The position numbers and the translations under genes are program-made. Shown here one piece after another: positions 45,581-53,812 of a DNA stretch of 64,000 nucleotides (position 1 is the first letter of the stretch; the number at the start of each line of letters is the position of its first letter). This DNA comes from Comamonadaceae bacterium. Lineage in GTDB: Bacteria > Pseudomonadota > Gammaproteobacteria > Burkholderiales > Burkholderiaceae_C. A model generated the notes under the pieces. The model ran no database searches and was not told the origin of the DNA. It was given only the letters and a program-made list of their open reading frames with translations. Location: contig JAIXOM010000056.1 of the NCBI GenBank assembly GCA_027486755.1, positions 1 through 64,000 of the forward strand, given 5' to 3'.

Positions 45581-47950
45581 ATGGACCACAGTGATCGGAC
45601 ACTGAGCGGCGTCAAGGCGCAGGGCATAGGCGCCAGGGTGCCGCGCAAGGAAGATGCAAGGCACCTTGCTGGTCAGGGCAATTTTGTGGCCGATATGGTC
45701 ATGCCCGGGCTGTGCGAGGTCGCGTTTTTGCGCAGCCCGCTGGCCCACGCCCGCATCGTGGGCACCCGGGTTCCCGAGGATATTGCGCAGCAGATCGTGC
45801 TGCGTGAGACCATGGTCGACGCGCTGGATATCGTCGCGCCCTCCACGCTGCCGAGCTACCAGGCGTCGGCCCAGCCACCCCTGGCCTCGGGCAAGGTGCG
45901 ATTTGTCGGCGAGCCGGTGGCCATGGCTTTTGCGGCCACCCGGGCCCAGGCCGAGGACCTGATCGAGCGGGTCGAGGTCGAGTACGACGAACTTGCGGTG
46001 CATGCGGATGTCTGGTCGGCGTTGGCGCCGGACGCCGAGCCCTTGCACCCAGGCTGGAAGGACAACCGCTTTGTTACTTTGCGCGCCGACAAGGACTTTG
46101 AGGCGCTGGCTGCGCAGGCCGAGGTCAAGGTACAGCGCCGCATCGAGCTGTCGCGTCAGTGCATGGTCCCCTTGGAGGGCAAGGCGGTGCTGGCCTATTG
46201 GGACTTTCAGGTCGATCAATTGGTGGTTTGCAGCGCTACCCAGGTTCCGCATCTGATCCGCACCGGCCTGGCCCAACTGCTGGACCTGCCCGAAGAGCGG
46301 GTGCGGGTGATCTCGCCTGACGTGGGTGGCGCCTTTGGCTACAAGTGCGTGCTGCAGCAGGAGGAGGTCTGTGTGGCTTGGCTGGCCAAGACCTACCGCC
46401 GTCCATTTCGATTTCTGGAAGACCGGCGCGAGCATCTGATTGCTGGCGCCAACTCGCGTCAGCACCACTACGAGGTCACGGCCTATGCCGACCGGCGTGG
46501 CCGTCTGCTGGCCCTCGACGCGGTGATCACCATTGACGGCGGCGCCTATTCGGTCTGGCCCTTTACAGCCGGTCTGGAGCCTGGTCAGGCGGTGGGCAAT
46601 CTGCCTGGCCCCTACGACTTTCGGGGCTACCGGTGTGAGACCCGCTGCGTCGCCACCAACAAGCCCGGCTTTGTGCCTTACCGTGGCGTGGCCCGTACCG
46701 GCGTCTGCTTCGCCATGGACCTTCTCATGGACGCGCTGGCGCGCGAGGTCGGCCGCGCGCCTTGGGAGGTGCGGCTCGAGAACCTGGTCAAGCCCCAGCA
46801 GATGCCTTACGTCAACGTGGCCAACAAGCATTTCGACGGCGGCGACTATCCGGCCAGTCTGCGCCGCGCGCTGGAGATGATCGGCTTGCCCGCTGTGCAG
46901 GAGCGCCAGCGCCAAGGCGAGCCCGACGGGCGACTGATAGGCATCGGCACGGCCACTTACTGCGAGCAGTCCGCCCACGGCACCTCGGTGTTTGCCACCT
47001 GGGGCACCGCGGTGATCCCCGGCTACGACCAGGCCATGGTCAGGATGACGGCCGACGGCGGCCTGGAGATCCGTGTTGGCGTGCACTCGCACGGCCAGGG
47101 TATGGAAACCAGCTTCGCGCAGATTGCGCACGAGGTACTCGGCGTGCCCATAGAGCGGGTGCGCATGATCCATGGCGACACCGGACAGACCCCGTATTCC
47201 AGCGGTACTTATGCCTCGCGGGCCATGGTGATGACCGGCGGCGCAGTCGGCGTGGCCTGCAAGCAGCTGGCGCCCCGTCTGCGTCATATCGCTGGCCACT
47301 TGATGGGGGTGGATCCGGCCACCGTGGTGCTGGCCCAGGGCCGCGCCTATGCAGGCGATCAATCGGTCACGCTGTCGGATATCGGTAACGCTTGGTACAT
47401 CAATCCGCAGAAGCTGCCGGCTGACGTTGACCGCGCAGGGCTGGAGGTATCCACCGGCTACAAACCCAAGGTCGATACCGGAGCCTTCAGTTATGCCAGC
47501 CATGCCGCGGTGGTGGCGGTCGATCCAGCCACCGGTGCCATTGAAATTCTTGACTACGCGGTCGTTGAAGACTGCGGTGTGGTGATCAACCCCATGATAG
47601 TCGAGGGTCAGACCATAGGCGGCATTGCGCAGGGCATTGGGACCGCGCTGTATGAAGAGATGTGCTATGACGAGCGGGCCCAGCCTCTGGCTTCAACCCT
47701 GGCCGACTACATGCTGCCGGGCGCGACCGAGATCCCGAGCATACGCATCGATCATTTCGAAACGCCTTCGCCGCATACCGAGTTCGGCGCCAAAGGCATG
47801 GGCGAGGGTGGCGCCATCGCGCCGCCGGCTGTCCTCTTCAATGCGGTCAATGATGCGCTGCGTAAAACCGGTGCGCCCGAGCTCCTGATGACACCGCTGA
47901 CCCCGCGTCGGCTGCTCGCTGCCTTGGCTCAGCAGGAGGTGCGTTCATGA
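45581..47950 (+). CDS. Molybdenum hydroxylase 2, molybdopterin-binding subunit
   Basis: 789 residues. Cofactor motifs are GGAFGYKC, YRGVARTGVCFAMDLLMDAL, SHGQGMETSFAQIAHEVLG and the active-site glutamate E742 in KGMGEGGAIAPPAV. It is clearly divergent from subunit 1 at 42231, so the two hydroxylases are not a recent duplication. It is a candidate for picolinate 6-dehydrogenase (PicA-type) or for an analogous pyridine acid. GAGGAGG lies upstream of the ATG. ATGA overlap with the FAD-subunit gene. Confidence 0.92.
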   Translation: MDHSDRTLSGVKAQGIGARVPRKEDARHLAGQGNFVADMVMPGLCEVAFLRSPLAHARIVGTRVPEDIAQQIVLRETMVDALDIVAPSTLPSYQASAQPPLASGKVRFVGEPVAMAFAATRAQAEDLIERVEVEYDELAVHADVWSALAPDAEPLHPGWKDNRFVTLRADKDFEALAAQAEVKVQRRIELSRQCMVPLEGKAVLAYWDFQVDQLVVCSATQVPHLIRTGLAQLLDLPEERVRVISPDVGGAFGYKCVLQQEEVCVAWLAKTYRRPFRFLEDRREHLIAGANSRQHHYEVTAYADRRGRLLALDAVITIDGGAYSVWPFTAGLEPGQAVGNLPGPYDFRGYRCETRCVATNKPGFVPYRGVARTGVCFAMDLLMDALAREVGRAPWEVRLENLVKPQQMPYVNVANKHFDGGDYPASLRRALEMIGLPAVQERQRQGEPDGRLIGIGTATYCEQSAHGTSVFATWGTAVIPGYDQAMVRMTADGGLEIRVGVHSHGQGMETSFAQIAHEVLGVPIERVRMIHGDTGQTPYSSGTYASRAMVMTGGAVGVACKQLAPRLRHIAGHLMGVDPATVVLAQGRAYAGDQSVTLSDIGNAWYINPQKLPADVDRAGLEVSTGYKPKVDTGAFSYASHAAVVAVDPATGAIEILDYAVVEDCGVVINPMIVEGQTIGGIAQGIGTALYEEMCYDERAQPLASTLADYMLPGATEIPSIRIDHFETPSPHTEFGAKGMGEGGAIAPPAVLFNAVNDALRKTGAPELLMTPLTPRRLLAALAQQEVRS

Positions 47951-48786
47951 AGGCCGCCGCTTTTGAGCATGTGGACGCTGCCGATGTGCAAGACGCGCTG
48001 CGGCTGCTGGCCTCAGCGGCTGGCCGTGCCAAGCTGATGGCCGGCGGCCAATCACTGGGCCCCATGCTCAATCTGCGCTTGAGCCGGCCGCAGTCGGTGG
48101 TCGATCTGTCCAAGCTGGCGGCGCTGACCTCGGTGCAGGTGCAGGGCCAGGACCTGCTGCTTGGTGCCCGGCTTACGCATGCGGCCATCGAAGATGGCCG
48201 CCATCCGGCGCTGGCTGCGCATCCGATGCGGCAGGTCGCTGCCGGCATCGCCTACCGGGCCATCCGCAACAAGGGTACCTTGGGCGGCAGCCTGGCCCAT
48301 GCCGACCCGGCCGCCGATTGGGTGGTAGCCCTGGTGGCCATGGGGGCGGCTGTGTGCCTGCAGTCGCCGCGTGGCGAGCGCGAGCGTCCGCTCGAGGGCT
48401 TCATGCAGGCCGCCTACACCACCGAACTGGCCGATGACGAATTGATCACCGCAGTTCGGGTGCCCGCCATGACCGACGGCCGCTGGGGCTACTACAAGTT
48501 CTGCCGCAAGCCCGGGGAGTTCGCCGACGCCAGCGCGGCGGTCTGTCGGGTTGGCCCTGCCGCCCCCTGGCGGCTCGTTCTCGGCGCGCTCGATGGCCCG
48601 CCCCTGCTGCTTTCGGCCTTCGCGCAAGAGCTCGGTGAGCCTGGCGCAGCCTCACTGACTCTGAGTCGCTTGCGCAATGCGGTCGCTGCTGCTTTGCCTG
48701 AGCGCGATCCGATCGATCACCAATTACACGCGGTCTGCCTGGCGCGTGCGCTTGCGCAGGCCGGCTGGCCGGCGCTGGCTGCTTGA
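47947..48786 (+). CDS. Molybdenum hydroxylase 2, FAD-binding subunit
   Basis: 279 residues of the CoxM type with LMAGGQSLGPMLNLRLSRPQ and GTLGGSLAHADPAADWVV as FAD contacts. It sits between the Mo subunit (4-base overlap) and the fused FeS/CoxG protein (19-base gap). Confidence 0.93.
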   Translation: MKAAAFEHVDAADVQDALRLLASAAGRAKLMAGGQSLGPMLNLRLSRPQSVVDLSKLAALTSVQVQGQDLLLGARLTHAAIEDGRHPALAAHPMRQVAAGIAYRAIRNKGTLGGSLAHADPAADWVVALVAMGAAVCLQSPRGERERPLEGFMQAAYTTELADDELITAVRVPAMTDGRWGYYKFCRKPGEFADASAAVCRVGPAAPWRLVLGALDGPPLLLSAFAQELGEPGAASLTLSRLRNAVAAALPERDPIDHQLHAVCLARALAQAGWPALAA

Positions 48787-48805
48787 CGACAAACCGGTGA
48801 GTTCC

Positions 48806-50041
48806 ATGAAGGCCATCACACTTGACATCAACGGGACCCGGGTTTCGGCCGAGCTTGAACCGCGCACCCATCTGGGAGACTTTTTGCGCGATAACCTGCG
48901 CTTGACGGGCACCCACCTGGGCTGCGAGCACGGCGTCTGCGGCGCCTGCACCGTGCTGGTCGACGGCGAGCCGGTGCGCTCGTGCATCACCTTTGCGGTG
49001 AGCTGCCAGGGCCACCATGTCACCACGGTCGAAGGCTACGATGCTGACGCGCTGATGCAGCGGCTGCGTCAGGCCTTTACCCGCCATCATGCGCTGCAGT
49101 GCGGCTACTGCACGCCCGGTATGCTGGCCACGGCCCGCGACATTGTGCTGCGTCTGCCCGAGGCCGATGAGCCCCGGGTGCGTTTGGAGCTCGCGGGCAA
49201 CCTGTGCCGCTGCACCGGCTACATGGGCATCGTGGCTGCCATCTTGGATGTCCTGGCGCAGCTGCGTGCTGACCCCGACCCCGAGATCATGGCCTTGCGC
49301 GAGCAGGCTCGGGCTGGACGGTTTGCACCGCCGCCTTTGGCGGGCAGCCGCGGCGGCATCAAAGTCATGCCTATCCTGGTGCAAGGCGGCCGCGCTGCTG
49401 AAGCGGTCGCGGCCGTGCCAGCGCCGAGCGCTGGGGCGCCTGATCCTGGCTCGCAAGGCCAGGAATTGGAGGTCGCGGCCATCCGCGGTGGCACCCACGT
49501 CGAAGCCAGCTTTGAGTTGCCCTATCCGGCCGAGGCGGTTTGGGCCTTCATGGGCGATCTGCCGGCGGTGGCGGCCTGCCTGCCCGGCGCGGCGATTGAG
49601 TCGCAAGACGGCGACAAAGTCAAAGGTCGCATCGCGATCAAGTTCGGTCCCATGGCGGCGGCTTTTGTGGGGGCTGCCAAGCTCGAGCGGCATGATCAGG
49701 CTCAGCGCGCTGTCTTGCGCGGGGCAGGTCAGGACAGCCTGAGCCGTTCGCGCGCCCAGGGCGATATTGCCTACCAGTTGGTGGCGCTGGGTTTAGGGCG
49801 CACCCGGGTGGATGTCAATATGCTCTACACCTTGCAGGGGCCGCTGGCGCAGTTTTCCAGGTCGGGTCTGGTCAAAGATTTTGTTCGGCGCCTGGTGGCT
49901 GATTTCGGCCAGCAGGTCCAGGCCCGCATGGGCAACGCGGGCGATGCAGTACCAACGGCTGCAGCAGCCATCCATCCCTTGCGATCCTTATTGGCCTTGC
50001 TCTGGCAGCGCCTGAGGCGTGGTTGGTCCGGCGGCCGCTGA
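48806..50041 (+). CDS. Fused [2Fe-2S] subunit and CoxG-like SRPBCC protein of hydroxylase 2
   Basis: 411 residues. Residues 1-157 form a complete [2Fe-2S] subunit with C40, C45, C48, C60 and C99, C102, C134, C136. A linker of about 65 residues rich in Ala, Gly and Pro leads to an SRPBCC/CoxG domain (about 223-375: ELPYPAEAVWAFMGDLPAVA, ACLPGAAIESQDGD, IKFGPMAAAF). The last residues SLLALLWQRLRRGWSGGR form an amphipathic, probably membrane-binding tail like that of the separate CoxG protein. Normal FeS subunits have about 160 residues. The frame is continuous and in good codon usage, so the fusion is real in this sequence. Confidence 0.9.
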   Translation: MKAITLDINGTRVSAELEPRTHLGDFLRDNLRLTGTHLGCEHGVCGACTVLVDGEPVRSCITFAVSCQGHHVTTVEGYDADALMQRLRQAFTRHHALQCGYCTPGMLATARDIVLRLPEADEPRVRLELAGNLCRCTGYMGIVAAILDVLAQLRADPDPEIMALREQARAGRFAPPPLAGSRGGIKVMPILVQGGRAAEAVAAVPAPSAGAPDPGSQGQELEVAAIRGGTHVEASFELPYPAEAVWAFMGDLPAVAACLPGAAIESQDGDKVKGRIAIKFGPMAAAFVGAAKLERHDQAQRAVLRGAGQDSLSRSRAQGDIAYQLVALGLGRTRVDVNMLYTLQGPLAQFSRSGLVKDFVRRLVADFGQQVQARMGNAGDAVPTAAAAIHPLRSLLALLWQRLRRGWSGGR

Positions 50042-50069
50042 TGCGTATTTTCCCTACGGACATTGAGCG

Positions 50070-50098
50070 TTGACACCGGCAAAAATCATCAGTACGCT
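50070..50098 (+). promoter_or_regulatory. Promoter of the TRAP transporter operon
   Basis: A consensus -35 TTGACA (50070-50075), a 17-base spacer and TACGCT (50093-50098). The ATG is at 50144 behind AAGGAGGA. Its -10 region shares a 19-base motif with the promoter at 38764. Confidence 0.62.
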
Positions 50099-50143
50099 GT
50101 CGTAATTCGGACATGTAGGTCTTTTTTTCAAGGAGGAGTGATC

Positions 50144-51229
50144 ATGGAGAGACGTAAATTTTTAGGTTCTGCCGCGGTAGCGGGATCGGTGGCTGCGGCT
50201 GCCTTGCCAGCGCAGGCGCAGGGCACACCGGCGGTCAAGTGGCGGATGTCAACCAGTTGGCCCAAAAGCCTCGATACCATTTATGGATCGGCCGACCAGT
50301 TGTGCAAGCGGGTGGGCGAGCTCACCGAAGGCAAGTTCACCATTCAGTGCTTTGCCGGCGGCGAGGTGGTGCCTCCGGCGCAGAACATGGAGGCGGTCAG
50401 CAGCGGCACCGTCGAGGTCAACCATGTGCTGGCCTCGGGCTTTTTTGGCAAGAACTCGGCCCTGGCTTTTGACACCGGCCTGCCCTTTGGCCTCAATGCG
50501 CGCCAGCACAATGCCTGGATGCAGTTCGGTGGTGGCATGACGCAGTTGCGCGAGGTCTATCGCAAGATGGGCATCGTCAATTTCGTTTGCGGCAATGTGG
50601 GCGCACAGATGGGCGGCTGGTACCGAAAGCAAATCAAGTCGGTGGCCGATCTCAAGGGCTTAAAGATGCGCATTGGTGGCGTGGGCGGCATGGTGATTTC
50701 CAAGTTGGGCGCGGTGCCGCAGCAGATCCCGGCGGCCGATATTTATCCGGCGCTGGAAAAAGGCACTATCGACGCAGCCGAGTGGATCGGCCCCTATGAC
50801 GACGCTAAGTTGGGCTTGAACAAGGTCGCGCCCTTTTACTATTCGCCCGGCTGGTGGGAAGGCAGCGCCTCGATCACCGCCATGGTCAATGCCAAGGCCT
50901 GGGAGGCTTTGCCGCCGGCTTTCAAAGTGGCCTTCGAATGCGCCTGCAATGAGCAGACGATGAAGATGATCGCCGACTACGACAACCGCAATCCCGAGGC
51001 CATGAAAAAGTTGATCGGCGGCGGCGCCAAGCTGTCTTATTTCCCCAAGGCGGTTATGGAGGCGGCCTACAAGGCTTCCAACGAGGTCAATGACAGCCTG
51101 GCCGAGGCCAATCCCGAGTTCAAGGCCATCCTGCCCGGCTGGATCAAATACCGGCGCGATCAGGCCAGCTGGTTCCGGGTGGTCGAGGCGGAGCTCGACA
51201 ACTTCACCTTTACCAACGTGACCAAGTGA
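50144..51229 (+). CDS. TRAP transporter substrate-binding protein (DctP family)
   Basis: 361 residues. A twin-arginine-type leader MERRKFLGSAAVAGSVAAAA ends at PAQAQ. The mature part WRMSTSWPKSLDTIYGSADQ and GLKMRIGGVGGMVISKLGAV is typical of the TakP/2-oxoacid and aromatic-acid TRAP receptors. AAGGAGGA precedes the ATG. With DctQ and DctM encoded next it would import a carboxylate, probably a pyridine acid; inferred from context. Confidence 0.92.
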   Translation: MERRKFLGSAAVAGSVAAAALPAQAQGTPAVKWRMSTSWPKSLDTIYGSADQLCKRVGELTEGKFTIQCFAGGEVVPPAQNMEAVSSGTVEVNHVLASGFFGKNSALAFDTGLPFGLNARQHNAWMQFGGGMTQLREVYRKMGIVNFVCGNVGAQMGGWYRKQIKSVADLKGLKMRIGGVGGMVISKLGAVPQQIPAADIYPALEKGTIDAAEWIGPYDDAKLGLNKVAPFYYSPGWWEGSASITAMVNAKAWEALPPAFKVAFECACNEQTMKMIADYDNRNPEAMKKLIGGGAKLSYFPKAVMEAAYKASNEVNDSLAEANPEFKAILPGWIKYRRDQASWFRVVEAELDNFTFTNVTK

Positions 51230-51275
51230 TTGCTCGCTGGGAGGCCGGGCCTCCCAGTGAGCCGGCAGGCAGACC

Positions 51276-51845
51276 ATGAACTCGCCGGAAAAATCGACGA
51301 TCAACCCCACCCGTCTGCCCCTTTGGATTCGCGTCATCGATGCGACCTCCGATGGCTTTGCTGTTGTCGCGAAATACGCGCTGCTGCTGTCCTGCGTGAT
51401 CAGCGGCGGCAACGCGCTGGTGCGCTTTTTCCTGGGCGTTAGCTCCAACGGGTGGCTGGAGATCCAGTGGTATTTGTTCGGGGCCGGGGTGATGCTGGGC
51501 GCCGCGCAGGTGCTCAGGCTCAACGAGCATGTGCGGGTCGATCTGTTTTACGGCCGCTGGCAGCCTCGCACCCAGGGCTGGCTGGACCTGTTGGGTTTTC
51601 TGCTTTTCCTGCTGCCGGTGATGGTGTTGATGACCTATCTGTCGTGGCCGATTTTGGTGGACATGTTCTTCTCGGGTGAGACCTCGCCCAACGCCGGCGG
51701 GCTGATCCGCTGGCCAGCGATGAGCCTGCTGCCCCTGGGCTTTGGGCTGCTGGTCTTGCAGGGCTTGAGCGAGTTGGGCAAGCGGGTGCTTTGGCTGCGC
51801 GGTCGCATCGAGATGTCGATGCAATACGAAAAGCCGCTGCAATGA
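51276..51845 (+). CDS. TRAP transporter small permease (DctQ)
   Basis: 189 residues with four hydrophobic segments. The family core GAGVMLGAAQVLRLNEHVRV, then DLFYGRW, is present. It forms the integral-membrane complex with DctM. The stop overlaps the dctM start (ATGA); it starts 46 bases after the receptor gene. Confidence 0.9.
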   Translation: MNSPEKSTINPTRLPLWIRVIDATSDGFAVVAKYALLLSCVISGGNALVRFFLGVSSNGWLEIQWYLFGAGVMLGAAQVLRLNEHVRVDLFYGRWQPRTQGWLDLLGFLLFLLPVMVLMTYLSWPILVDMFFSGETSPNAGGLIRWPAMSLLPLGFGLLVLQGLSELGKRVLWLRGRIEMSMQYEKPLQ

Positions 51846-53326
51846 GCGCAGAGCTGTTTCCACCGCTGATGTTTGCCGCCCTGATTGGGGTGTTGCTGCT
51901 GGGCTTTCCGGTCGCCTTCTCCCTGGCTGCGTTGGGCGTGGCCTGCGGCCTGGTGGCCATTGCGCTGGACCTGTTTCCCTCGAGCTTTTTGTCAGCGTTG
52001 CCGCTCAATGTCTTTGGCATCCTGTCCAATGAGTTGCTGCTGGCCATCCCGTTTTTTACCCTGATGGGCTGCATCCTCGAGCGCTGCGGCTTGGCCGAGG
52101 ACATGCTCGACTCCATGGGCCAGCTGTTTGGGCCTATCCGTGGCGGATTGGGCTATTCGGTCATCATCGTCGGGTTCATCTTGGGGGCGATCACCGGAAC
52201 CGTGGCGGGGCAGGTGATTGCCATGGCCATGATTTCGCTGCCAGTGATGATGCGCTATGGCTACAACATGCGCTATGCCACCGGCGTTCTGGCAGCCTCG
52301 GGCACCATCACTCAACTCGTGCCGCCTTCGCTGGCGCTGATCGTCCTGGCCGACCAGCTCGGCCGCTCGGTGGGCGACATGTACAAAGGCGCCTGGGGCC
52401 CGGCCATCATTCAGGTGCTGCTGTTTGCGCTTTATACCTTTGTGCTCAGTCGGCTGCGGCCGCAGGATGTACCTGCTCTGCCCCGAGAGGCGCGCACGCT
52501 GCACGGCTGGGCGCTGTGGGCCAAGTGCCTGCGCGGCATCATTCCATCGGCCCTGCTGATTTTTGCGGTACTCGGCAGCATGGGCGGCCTGCCCGGTATC
52601 GACACGGCGGTGGCCACGCCCACCGAAGCCGGTGCCATGGGGGCACTGGGCGCCATTGCCCTGGCGGCCCTGCAAAGGCGCTTGAGTTGGTCTTTGCTGC
52701 AGTCGGCCATGACCGCGACCATGCGCATGACCGCCATGGTGGTCTTCATCCTGATCGGCTCACGGGCTTTCTCCTTGGTCTTCCAAGGCATAGGTGGGGG
52801 CTTGTGGATCGAGCATCTGATGAGCAGTCTGCCAGGCGGGCAGATTGGCTTTCTCATCGTGGTCAACATCTTTATCTTCGTGTTGGCCTTCTTCCTCGAC
52901 TTCTTTGAGATTGCTTTCATCGTCTTGCCGCTGCTGGCGCCGGTGGCCCACAAGCTGGGCATCGATCTGGTCTGGTTCGGCGTGCTGATCGCGGTCAATA
53001 TGCAGACCAGCTTTATGCATCCGCCCTTTGGGTTTTCGCTGTTTTATCTGCGCGGCATCTCGGACTCGCTGTTCAAGCAAGGTAAGCTCGAACGCAAGGT
53101 GCTGTCCAAGGACCTTTACCTTGGGGCCATCCCCTGGGTGGTGATGCAACTCATTTTGGTGGCGATCGTGATCTTTGTGCCGCAGACGGTGACCGCTTTC
53201 CTGGACAAGGAAGTCGTGGTGGACACGGATAAAGTCGAGATCAACTTCAAGAGCGGGCGCGAGGCGGATGACGCCGACAACGATCCCTCCCGGCTGTTCA
53301 GGGCCGACCCGAAGGACTCCAAATAG
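51842..53326 (+). CDS. TRAP transporter large permease (DctM)
   Basis: 494 residues, with a dozen or more hydrophobic segments. Typical DctM features include AIPFFTLMGCILERCGLAED, GAITGTVAGQVIAMAMISLP and FLDFFEIAFIVLPLLAPVA. It drives Na+-coupled uptake with DctP and DctQ. It is longer than the usual 430 residues because of a central insert around residues 190-260 and a hydrophilic, Asp-rich tail, as in DctM of the larger 2-oxoacid-type subgroup. Confidence 0.92.
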   Translation: MSAELFPPLMFAALIGVLLLGFPVAFSLAALGVACGLVAIALDLFPSSFLSALPLNVFGILSNELLLAIPFFTLMGCILERCGLAEDMLDSMGQLFGPIRGGLGYSVIIVGFILGAITGTVAGQVIAMAMISLPVMMRYGYNMRYATGVLAASGTITQLVPPSLALIVLADQLGRSVGDMYKGAWGPAIIQVLLFALYTFVLSRLRPQDVPALPREARTLHGWALWAKCLRGIIPSALLIFAVLGSMGGLPGIDTAVATPTEAGAMGALGAIALAALQRRLSWSLLQSAMTATMRMTAMVVFILIGSRAFSLVFQGIGGGLWIEHLMSSLPGGQIGFLIVVNIFIFVLAFFLDFFEIAFIVLPLLAPVAHKLGIDLVWFGVLIAVNMQTSFMHPPFGFSLFYLRGISDSLFKQGKLERKVLSKDLYLGAIPWVVMQLILVAIVIFVPQTVTAFLDKEVVVDTDKVEINFKSGREADDADNDPSRLFRADPKDSK

Positions 53327-53411
53327 CGAGGTCAGTCCGATTGGGGCAGTCAGGCCTTGATTCCTTCAAGGCGATGCAGGCCAGAAGCTCACTCACGGTG
53401 GGAGATGTGAC

Positions 53412-53741
53412 ATGAAGATGGCGGGCATCCCTTTTGGCACCACCGATTGGTCGGCAGTGCCGCGCACGGTGCACCCCGGCGAAACCGGCACCGCCTACTG
53501 GCGCACCTGCCAGTTCGACGCCATCCGGGTCCGAATGGTGGAATACACGCCAGGCTATCTGGCAGACCATTGGTGCAGCAAGGGTCATGTGCTCTTGTGC
53601 CTGGAGGGCGAGCTGGAGACGGAGCTGGAAGACGGTCGCAAATTCCTCCTGAAACCGGGCATGAGCTATCAGGTGGCCGACCAGGCCGAAGCCCACAGAT
53701 CGCGAACCGTGGTGGGCGCCAAGCTTTTCATCGTCGATTGA
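53412..53741 (+). CDS. DHCW-motif cupin-fold protein
   Basis: 109 residues, a single cupin barrel. The stretch LADHWCSKGHVLLCLEGELE carries the DHW-C/KGH motif that names this small family. It then has GMSYQVADQAEAHRS and ends VVGAKLFIVD. Function is unknown; the histidines could bind a metal. It lies 85 bases after the TRAP operon. Confidence 0.85.
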   Translation: MKMAGIPFGTTDWSAVPRTVHPGETGTAYWRTCQFDAIRVRMVEYTPGYLADHWCSKGHVLLCLEGELETELEDGRKFLLKPGMSYQVADQAEAHRSRTVVGAKLFIVD

Positions 53742-53812
53742 GCGAGGGCCGCGGCCCCTGCCTCGGCTCAGCAGGCGCTAACATGGCGAGTTCCGATTCA
53801 AGACCTTCGACC

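Noticed and set aside
45437..47503. A 688-codon minus-strand frame opposite the second Mo-hydroxylase large subunit
   Set aside because: Antisense shadow of a clear molybdopterin enzyme with intact motifs.
42231..50041. Aerobic carbon monoxide dehydrogenases (CoxLMS, CoxG)
   Set aside because: The large subunits lack the CoxL active-site cysteine loop, and the context is pyridine-acid degradation.
53327..53411. Terminator after the TRAP operon
   Set aside because: A weak CCTTGA/TCAAGG stem without a T run; not enough support.
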